Of a stretch of DNA of 64,000 nucleotides, positions 57,727-64,000 are shown one piece after another. Source of the stretch: Nitrincola alkalisediminis (GTDB lineage: Bacteria > Pseudomonadota > Gammaproteobacteria > Pseudomonadales > Balneatricaceae). The stretch's first letter is position 1, and each line of letters opens with the position of its first letter. The stretch is from the NCBI RefSeq assembly GCF_009821115.1, contig NZ_VYTY01000014.1, forward strand, positions 21,353-85,352, in the 5' to 3' direction. Position numbers and translations under genes: made by a program. The notes below the pieces were generated by a model. That model was not told where the DNA came from, ran no database searches, and was given only the letters and a program-made list of their open reading frames with translations.

Positions 57727-59526
57727 ATGGCTGAATACAAGGCTCCTTTGCGCGACATGCAGTTCGTGTTAAATGAAGTGCTACATATGGACGCGCATTA
57801 TCAACAATTACCCGGTTGCGAAGAAGCAACACCGGATATGGTGTCGGCAATTTTGGAAGAGGGTGCAAAATTCGCTGAGCGGGTGTTGTCACCTTTAAAC
57901 CAAGTGGGTGATCAAGAAGGGTGTCAATTTCAGGATGGTGAAGTTAAAACACCGACTGGCTTTAAAGAAGCTTACTCTGCTTTTGTTGAGGGTGGTTGGC
58001 CATCGCTGGCGCACGATCCTGAATGGGGTGGGCAGGGTCTGCCGGAATCCTTGGGTATTGTCATTAACGAAATGGTCGGCACCGCTAACTGGGCTTGGAG
58101 TATGTACCCAGGGCTGAGCCATGGCGCGATGAATACACTGGATGCGCATGGTACAGAAGAGCAAAAACAAACCTATCTAACCAAGCTTGTCTCTGGTGAG
58201 TGGACGGGGACCATGTGTCTGACCGAGCCTCACTGCGGAACAGATTTGGGTATGTTAAGAACCAAGGCTGAGCCTCAAGCCGATGGTACCTACAAAGTTA
58301 CCGGAACAAAGATTTTTATTTCAGCCGGTGAGCATGACTTAACAGACAATATTGTTCACATCGTGCTGGCTCGCTTACCTGATGCACCTGCGGGCACCAA
58401 AGGCATTTCATTGTTTATTGTGCCTAAGTTCTTGCCAAATGCAGCGGGCGAAGCGGGTGAGCGCAATGCGCTGAAGTGCGGCTCTATTGAGCATAAGATG
58501 GGTATTCATGGCAACTCAACCTGCGTTATGAACTTTGATGGCGCGACGGGCTTCCTGATAGGTCCTGCCAATAAAGGGTTGAACTGTATGTTTACCTTTA
58601 TGAACACGGCTCGAATTGGCACCGCGCTGCAAGGTCTTGCTCATGCTGAGTGGGGCTTCCAAAACTCATTGGTATATGCAAAAGACCGTCTGCAAATGCG
58701 TGCGTTGAGCGGCGTTAAAAATCCAGATGGTGCAGCCGATCCCATTATTGTGCACCCTGCTGTGCGCAACATGCTGCTCACACAAAAAGCCTTTGCTGAG
58801 GGTGGACGTGCCCTTATTTACTTTGCGGCTCAACAGGTGGACCGTTCGGCGCTATCAGCGTCCGCAGAGGAAAAACAAGAGGCCGAAGATTTATTGTCGT
58901 TGCTTACGCCAATTGCAAAAGCCTTTTTGACCGAAGTGGGCTTTGAGTCTGCAAATCATGGTTTGCAGGTTTTTGGCGGTCATGGTTATATTGCCGAGTG
59001 GGGCATGGAGCAAAATGTCCGCGATTGCCGCATTTCAATGCTCTATGAAGGAACTTCACAAATCCAGGCATTAGACTTGTTGGGTCGTAAAATTCTGATG
59101 AGTCAGGGTGAGTTGCTCAAGCGCTTTACCAAAATGATCCACAAGTTCTGTCAGGCACACGAGGGCAATGCGGCGATGGAGCCGTACACTAAAACCCTAG
59201 CTGGACTGAACAAAGAGTGGGGCGAATTGACGCTGAAAGTGGGCATGAAAGCAATGCAGAACCGTGAGGAAGTCGGTGCGGCCGCGATGGATTACCTCAT
59301 GTATTCAGGGTACATCACGCTGGCATGGCTCTGGGCGCGTCAGGTTGAAGTGGCACAAAATGCGTTGGCTGCAGGGACATCTGAAGAAGCCTTCTATAAA
59401 GCTAAATTGGCAACCGCTCGTTTCTATTATGATCGTTTATTGCCAAGAACAAAAATGCATGCCGATGTCATGTTGTCCGGTGCAGATAATTTGTTGGCAT
59501 TAGATTCTGAACACTTTATTTTTTAA
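57727..59526 (+). CDS. Acyl-CoA dehydrogenase, large form
   Basis: 599 residues from ATG 57727. An N-terminal helical extension (YKAPLRDMQFVLNEVL) precedes the dehydrogenase core with MCLTEPHCGTDLGMLRTKA, FISAGEHDLT and the catalytic-loop region MLYEGTSQIQALDLLGRKIL. A C-terminal extra domain of about 120 residues makes it the about 600-residue type. FAD enzyme that makes trans-2-enoyl-CoA and passes electrons to ETF; etfB is in the same region. Confidence 0.93.
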   Translation: MAEYKAPLRDMQFVLNEVLHMDAHYQQLPGCEEATPDMVSAILEEGAKFAERVLSPLNQVGDQEGCQFQDGEVKTPTGFKEAYSAFVEGGWPSLAHDPEWGGQGLPESLGIVINEMVGTANWAWSMYPGLSHGAMNTLDAHGTEEQKQTYLTKLVSGEWTGTMCLTEPHCGTDLGMLRTKAEPQADGTYKVTGTKIFISAGEHDLTDNIVHIVLARLPDAPAGTKGISLFIVPKFLPNAAGEAGERNALKCGSIEHKMGIHGNSTCVMNFDGATGFLIGPANKGLNCMFTFMNTARIGTALQGLAHAEWGFQNSLVYAKDRLQMRALSGVKNPDGAADPIIVHPAVRNMLLTQKAFAEGGRALIYFAAQQVDRSALSASAEEKQEAEDLLSLLTPIAKAFLTEVGFESANHGLQVFGGHGYIAEWGMEQNVRDCRISMLYEGTSQIQALDLLGRKILMSQGELLKRFTKMIHKFCQAHEGNAAMEPYTKTLAGLNKEWGELTLKVGMKAMQNREEVGAAAMDYLMYSGYITLAWLWARQVEVAQNALAAGTSEEAFYKAKLATARFYYDRLLPRTKMHADVMLSGADNLLALDSEHFIF

Positions 59527-59649
59527 GTCGAGCATTGTGCGATGAAAAAGTTGCTCAGAACAAAAGCAGGTCAAAAAGTGTTGTCGGCTGCCTTAAGTCT
59601 TAATGCGAAACGATACACATCTAAAAAACAATCGAATGAAGGTGGAAGC

Positions 59650-59967
59650 ATGGCAGATTTAAATGCAATTTTTACAGCAATGGGTGATCGTTTTAATGCG
59701 CAAGCTGCAGGCTCTTTAGAGGCCGTGTTTCAATATCAAATTGAAGATGGTGAGCCATGGTTTGTTGCGATATCCGAAGGCGTATGTCAGATTGCTCAAG
59801 GTGAACATGATGATCCCAGTGTTACCTTGACCATGGCGTCGGATACCCTAGAGGAAGTGATGAATGGCGAAACAGATGGTATGCAGGCCTTCATGACTGG
59901 GCGTATCAAAGCCGATGGCGATATCATGCTAGCTACTCGCTTAACGTCTATTTTTCCAGTCGCGTAA
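59650..59967 (+). CDS. SCP2 sterol-binding domain protein
   Basis: 105 residues from ATG 59650 (MADLNAIFTAMGDRF, with AAGGTGG upstream). A longer start at 59542 would add 36 basic residues and has no ribosome site. The fold is a single SCP2 domain with YQIEDGEPWFVAISEG and MTGRIKADGDIMLATRL. Such domains bind acyl-CoA or lipid in a hydrophobic tunnel. It follows the acyl-CoA dehydrogenase and precedes the ligase gene. Confidence 0.85.
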   Translation: MADLNAIFTAMGDRFNAQAAGSLEAVFQYQIEDGEPWFVAISEGVCQIAQGEHDDPSVTLTMASDTLEEVMNGETDGMQAFMTGRIKADGDIMLATRLTSIFPVA

Positions 59968-60068
59968 GGGTATTAATGGCGTGGGTTTGTTTCTAGAGAG
60001 ATGAACTCGCGCCTTTATCTGTTAGATAGACGTTGTTTCAAGATAACAATAAAAGTCAGGATCTTCTT

Positions 60069-61739
60069 ATGGACATACAGCGTGGGACGACCATTCCAAG
60101 CGATTTAAATCCTTCGGGCTATACCAACATTAACGAAGTGTTTGAACACACCTGTAAAAAATACGCACAGAAGCCGGCCTTTACCAGTTTTGGTAAAACT
60201 CTGTCTTATCAAGAATTGAAGCAGTATGCTGATGCGTTTGCCGTGTATCTCCAAAAAGAAACAGACTTACAGCCCGGTGATCGTATCGCGATACAATTGC
60301 CTAACCTGATTCAATACCCAGTCGTTTTGTTTGGTGCAATTAAAGCCGGTTTGGTGATTGTAAACACAAACCCTCTTTATACCCCTCGAGAAATGGAGCA
60401 CCAATTCAACGATTCCGGTGCTAAAGCCCTAGTGATTTTTAAAAACATGGCCAGTAACGCAGAGAAAATTCTGCACAATACTCAAATAAAGCATGTTTTT
60501 GTCACTCAAATTGGTGATTTGCATGGGTTCCTTAAGCGTCATTTATTGAACAGTGTTGTTAAGTATGTCAAAAAGGCCGAGCCGCCTTACCATATACCTA
60601 ACGCCCTTGAGCTGCGTGATGTGCTATCACGCTATGCGGGTCAACAGCCCAGGCCAGTTGAAGTGAAAACCGCTGATATTGCGGTTTTACAGTACACAGG
60701 CGGGACCACAGGGTTATCAAAAGGGGCTGTGTTAAGTCACGGAAACCTAGTATCAAACATGGTGCAGGGGCATCATCTTATTAATCAGGCACCCGCGGGG
60801 TGGGCAGATACGGCGATTGCACCTTTGCCTCTCTATCACATCTATGCCTTTACCTTGTCTCTGATCATTATGGACTGCGGTGGTCATAGCGTACTTATTG
60901 CGAACCCACGTGACCTAGACGGGTTCATTAAAGAGATGAAAAAGTGGAAAACCTCGGCTTTTATGGGCTTAAACACCTTGTTTATCGGGCTTTGCAACAA
61001 GCCTGAATTTAAAGATGTCGACTTTAGCCAGTTTAAAATTACGATTTCCGGAGGCTGTGCATTAACCTTAAAAGCCGCTGAAATGTGGAAAAGCATCACA
61101 GGCAGTCAAATCATGGAAGGGTATGGTTTAACGGAAACCTCACCAGCCGTGTCGATTAACTCTCCACGTGATATCCGTTTAGGCACGATAGGTCAGCCGC
61201 TAAAACATACAGAGGTGATAATTGTAAATCCGGATGGAGAGCATCTTCCTGATGGTGAAATAGGTGAGCTCTGTGTTAAAGGGCCTCAAGTAATGGTAGG
61301 CTATTGGCAGCGCGAACGTGAAACGGAAGCCAGTTTTACAGATGACGGCTACTTCATGACAGGAGACATAGCTGTACGTGATTCTGAAGGGTTTTTACGT
61401 ATTGTTGATCGAGCCAAAGATATGATTCTTGTATCGGGTTTTAACGTGTATCCAAATGAAATTGAAGATGTGTTTTCACTGCATCCTGATATTTTGGAGT
61501 GTGCGGCCGTCTCGATGCCGGATGAACACAGTGGTGAGTCGGTTAGGCTCTTTGCGGTGGCAAAAGATCCCGAGATTAAGCCCAGCGTGAAAGAGCTCAA
61601 AGAATGGTCTAAGGATCAATTGACGCGTTATAAAATTCCCAAAGACATTGTGTATGTCAGTGAGCTTCCGAAGACGAACGTTGGCAAAGTGTTGCGTCGG
61701 CAACTAAAAGAGCAATTTAAATCAGATCAAGCGGCCTAG
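60069..61739 (+). CDS. fadD: Long-chain fatty acid-CoA ligase
   Basis: 556 residues from ATG 60069 (AGGA upstream). ANL-superfamily motifs: P-loop LQYTGGTTGLSKGAVLSHGN, the GYGLTETSPAVS motif, and the adenylate/hinge region DRAKDMILVSGFNVYPNEIED, with the C-terminal catalytic Lys in LPKTNVGKVLRR. It activates fatty acids with ATP and CoA for the beta-oxidation genes around it. Confidence 0.92.
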   Translation: MDIQRGTTIPSDLNPSGYTNINEVFEHTCKKYAQKPAFTSFGKTLSYQELKQYADAFAVYLQKETDLQPGDRIAIQLPNLIQYPVVLFGAIKAGLVIVNTNPLYTPREMEHQFNDSGAKALVIFKNMASNAEKILHNTQIKHVFVTQIGDLHGFLKRHLLNSVVKYVKKAEPPYHIPNALELRDVLSRYAGQQPRPVEVKTADIAVLQYTGGTTGLSKGAVLSHGNLVSNMVQGHHLINQAPAGWADTAIAPLPLYHIYAFTLSLIIMDCGGHSVLIANPRDLDGFIKEMKKWKTSAFMGLNTLFIGLCNKPEFKDVDFSQFKITISGGCALTLKAAEMWKSITGSQIMEGYGLTETSPAVSINSPRDIRLGTIGQPLKHTEVIIVNPDGEHLPDGEIGELCVKGPQVMVGYWQRERETEASFTDDGYFMTGDIAVRDSEGFLRIVDRAKDMILVSGFNVYPNEIEDVFSLHPDILECAAVSMPDEHSGESVRLFAVAKDPEIKPSVKELKEWSKDQLTRYKIPKDIVYVSELPKTNVGKVLRRQLKEQFKSDQAA

Positions 61740-61760
61740 AGCCATGCCAGGAGAATAAAC

Positions 61761-62330
61761 ATGCCATTGTCCAAGCCCGTTAAAAGACGCTTAAGTCACC
61801 GTCGCACGATTGTTTGTGAAGGCTATGAACGGGATGACGGGCTCTGGGATATTGAAGGACGAATGGTCGATGTAAAAAGTGACAATGTCGAGAACCAAGA
61901 GCGGGGTGGCTATGTGGCGGCGGGTGAACCCTTCCATGACATACGTATGCGCTTGACGATTGATCAGAGCTTTCTGATTCATCAGGTTGAGGCCAGTATG
62001 GACGCAACGCCTTTTCAGATGTGTCCTGGCATCGTTGGCCATTATAAGCGTTTAGAAGGAACTCGGATTGGACGTGGCTGGCATAAGCAAGCACAAGAAC
62101 TGACAGGTGGTGTTGAAGGCTGTACTCATCTGAATGAGTTGTTAAAGCCTTTGACGACAACCGCCGTGCAAACGCTTTGGCCAAAGGCCTCTGAGTCACA
62201 AGCCAAGACAGGTGCCAAAGGGATGCTCAATACCTGCCATACTTGGGCTGAGTTTTCGCCGGCGATTGCCAAGTATCAACCCCATTTATTCGTTCCCCAT
62301 CAACAATTGACAGAAACACAGGATCAATAA
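61761..62330 (+). CDS. DUF2889 protein
   Basis: 189 residues matching the DUF2889 pattern: RRTIVCEGYERDDGLWDIEG near the N-terminus, then FHDIRMRLTIDQSFLIHQVE, GIVGHYKRLEGTRIGRGW and GVEGCTHLNELL. Its function is not established, and members often occur near fatty-acid or aromatic acyl-CoA genes. It lies 21 nt after fadD and 4 nt before the enoyl-CoA hydratase gene, so all three are probably co-transcribed. Confidence 0.85.
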   Translation: MPLSKPVKRRLSHRRTIVCEGYERDDGLWDIEGRMVDVKSDNVENQERGGYVAAGEPFHDIRMRLTIDQSFLIHQVEASMDATPFQMCPGIVGHYKRLEGTRIGRGWHKQAQELTGGVEGCTHLNELLKPLTTTAVQTLWPKASESQAKTGAKGMLNTCHTWAEFSPAIAKYQPHLFVPHQQLTETQDQ

Positions 62331-62334
62331 TCAG

Positions 62335-63102
62335 ATGATGTCACAGAACCCTATTTTAAAAGAACAAAAAGGAAAGGTGTTGTTGCTGACGTTTAACCGA
62401 CCTGAAAAGAAAAATGCATTGACGCAAGAAATGTATGAACAAATGACGCAGGCGCTCAATGACGCTGCGGAGGCAGACGATGTGCATGTTGTCGTGATTG
62501 CAGGTCAGGGGACTGATTTCAGTGCGGGCAATGACATCGCAGGATTTGTCGCAGCCGTACAAGACCCTGATCGAATCTCAATACCCTTGCATTTTTTGCA
62601 AGCAGTATCGACATTTCCGAAACCTTTGGTGGCGGCTGTCAAGGGTGTTGCCATAGGCATAGGTACCTCAATGCTGCTGCATTGTGATTTGGTCTACGCC
62701 GATGACACTGCACGTTTTCAGCTGCCTTTTACACGCATGGGACTTGTCCCTGAAGGTGGAACAAGCTTGTTGATGCCCATGCATCTAGGGCATCGCCAAG
62801 CATTTGAACTGCTTGTGTTGGGTGAGGCCTTCTCTGCTGAAAAAGCCGCGCAGGTGGGCTTGATTAATCAAGTCGTTCCCGCAGATGCGTTATTGTCTTT
62901 CGCATTAGACAAAGCCCAGATATTGAGTGAGATGGGCCCCGAAGCTGTTCGCCAAAGCAAGGCGATGATGAAAGGATATCTCTCAACTCAGTTAGCGGGG
63001 GTTTTGACGGAGGAGGTTAAGGCATTTGCCGCCCGCCTATCATCAAGCGAAGCCCAGGCCGCATTTGCGACGTTTATGTCAAAGAAAGCCGCCGTTGCTT
63101 GA
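62335..63102 (+). CDS. Enoyl-CoA hydratase/isomerase family protein
   Basis: 255 residues of the crotonase fold. CoA/oxyanion-hole segments are FSAGNDIAGFVAA and VKGVAIGIGTSMLLHCDLVYAD, with FQLPFTRMGLVPEGGTS beyond. The second Glu expected in true hydratases falls in the LVPEGGTS stretch, as in isomerase/hydratase members. It probably hydrates or isomerises enoyl-CoA in beta-oxidation. Last gene of the fadD-DUF2889 group. Confidence 0.9.
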   Translation: MMSQNPILKEQKGKVLLLTFNRPEKKNALTQEMYEQMTQALNDAAEADDVHVVVIAGQGTDFSAGNDIAGFVAAVQDPDRISIPLHFLQAVSTFPKPLVAAVKGVAIGIGTSMLLHCDLVYADDTARFQLPFTRMGLVPEGGTSLLMPMHLGHRQAFELLVLGEAFSAEKAAQVGLINQVVPADALLSFALDKAQILSEMGPEAVRQSKAMMKGYLSTQLAGVLTEEVKAFAARLSSSEAQAAFATFMSKKAAVA

Positions 63103-63150
63103 TTGCCTCCCCCTGTACACTATTCTTTCCTCATCCTTACCATGGTGTGC

Positions 63151-63183
63151 GCTTGGGCCAGTATAAACTGGCCTGAGCCAAGC
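63151..63183. other. Imperfect hairpin between the enoyl-CoA hydratase gene and etfB
   Basis: Inner perfect stem GGCCAGT/ACTGGCC with ATAA loop (63156-63173), and outer GCTTGG/CCAAGC arms (63151-63156, 63178-63183). No T run, so it is either a Rho-type or RNA-stability element rather than an intrinsic terminator. The remaining gap to 63369 presumably holds the etfB promoter. Confidence 0.45.
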
Positions 63184-63369
63184 CTCAGTATCTCGTACAT
63201 CTGCTAATCTGATTAAACGCTGTTCTTGACCTTGATTGCAGACGATTGTGATAGAAAAAAGATACAGCTGATGTATTTTGTCATGGATATGGGTGGTTTT
63301 TGTTATTGAGGAAATCTGTATCTCGACTAGTATTGTTAGTCATATAGAACAACAAGAATAGGAGTTGTG

Positions 63370-64000
63370 ATGAAACTACTCGTCGCCGTAAAACGCGTTA
63401 TCGACTATAACGTGAAAGTCCGTGTAAAGGCCGACCGCTCAGACGTGGATCTGGCCAATGTCAAAATGGCCCTCAATCCCTTCTGTGAAATCGCGGTTGA
63501 AGAAGCCGTGCGTTTAAAAGAACAGGGCGTTGCTTCGGAAGTGGTGGTGGTCTCCATTGGTGGCAAAGCCTGCCAAGAGCAACTGCGCACCGCCTTGGCG
63601 CTGGGCGCGGATCGTGCTATTCAGGTTGAAGCTCCAGACAGCCCCGATGCGCTATCGGTTGCGCGTATCCTTGCTAAGGTCGCGGAAACTGAACAGCCCG
63701 GTCTGATTCTATTGGGCAAGCAAGCCATCGATTCTGACAACAACCAGACCGGCCAAATGCTGGCGGCCTTACTGAACCGCCCACAGGCCACCTTTGCTTC
63801 AGAAGTTAAGGTTGAAGGGGAGCATCTGCTGGTGACACGTGAAGTGGACGGTGGTTTGCAAACACTGAAACTGACACTGCCAGCCGTCGTGACCACTGAT
63901 CTGCGCTTGAACGAACCCCGCTACGCATCCTTGCCGAATATCATGAAGGCCAAGAAAAAGCCCCTAGAGGTTAAAACCGCTGAAGACTTAGGCGTAACGG
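63370..64000 (+). CDS. etfB: Electron transfer flavoprotein beta subunit, 3' end beyond window
   Basis: About 210 of the usual 250 residues are present; the gene runs off the right edge. ETF-beta features are [36 protein letters not shown], the AMP-binding region [17 protein letters not shown] and [24 protein letters not shown] lies upstream of ATG 63370. It accepts electrons from acyl-CoA dehydrogenases such as that at 57727, for transfer to ETF-quinone oxidoreductase. etfA is expected just outside the window. Confidence 0.96.
   Translation, partial: MKLLVAVKRVIDYNVKVRVKADRSDVDLANVKMALNPFCEIAVEEAVRLKEQGVASEVVVVSIGGKACQEQLRTALALGADRAIQVEAPDSPDALSVARILAKVAETEQPGLILLGKQAIDSDNNQTGQMLAALLNRPQATFASEVKVEGEHLLVTREVDGGLQTLKLTLPAVVTTDLRLNEPRYASLPNIMKAKKKPLEVKTAEDLGVT

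Overview
The window reads as chromosome of a gammaproteobacterium. The markers are minCDE, queA-tgt-yajC-secDF, the ychF-pth-rplY-prs-tRNA-Gln-lolB block, hemA-prfA-prmC-moeB, RNase R, an ACT-type SerB and 4-hydroxybenzoate catabolism. A marine, Oceanospirillales-like aerobe fits the TRAP uptake system, the aromatic and fatty-acid catabolism and the many c-di-GMP proteins. The genus cannot be fixed from sequence reading alone.

Layout. (1) 1-4.6 kb: a catabolic cluster with two FAD flavoproteins of the 3-ketosteroid-dehydrogenase/fumarate-reductase type around an IclR regulator, then a NIPSNAP protein and a TIM-barrel isomerase. It ends at a bidirectional terminator. (2) 4.6-11.1 kb: TRAP genes dctPQM, divergent from a LysR gene that is followed on the same strand by a PobR-type AraC activator and pobA. 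This suggests uptake and first-step oxidation of 4-hydroxybenzoate or a relative. (3) 11.4-15.8 kb: an RluF-type pseudouridine synthase, a tandem glycine riboswitch in front of a DadA-type amino-acid dehydrogenase, and minCDE. (4) 15.9-21.4 kb: two GGDEF/EAL proteins and a secreted histidine phosphatase. One GGDEF/EAL protein carries a CxxCH haem motif in its sensor region. (5) 21.6-44 kb: housekeeping genes, seven... in total six tRNA genes including a tandem Gln-Met duplication, and a degenerate FimX-like GGDEF/EAL protein. (6) 45.6-52.1 kb: an accessory island. A DUF4123 adaptor precedes a putative membrane-targeting type VI secretion effector and a six-helix putative immunity protein. Two orphan copies of the effector C-terminal domain follow, each with its own immunity gene, and then a scrambled remnant of a fourth cassette. 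(7) 52.2-64 kb: acyl-CoA metabolism: thiolase, YCF48-like protein plus RND exporter, acyl-CoA dehydrogenase, SCP2 protein, acyl-CoA ligase, enoyl-CoA hydratase, and etfB running off the right edge.

The most unusual part is the effector/immunity cassette array in (6). Its homologous blocks, near-identical segments and mosaic scar look like a recombination-driven store of toxin tips and matching immunity genes. The other items of note are the glycine riboswitch on an amino-acid dehydrogenase, the haem-linked c-di-GMP protein, and the absence of ispE from its usual place between prs and lolB. No type VI structural genes, CRISPR array, rRNA operon or intact insertion sequence was seen.
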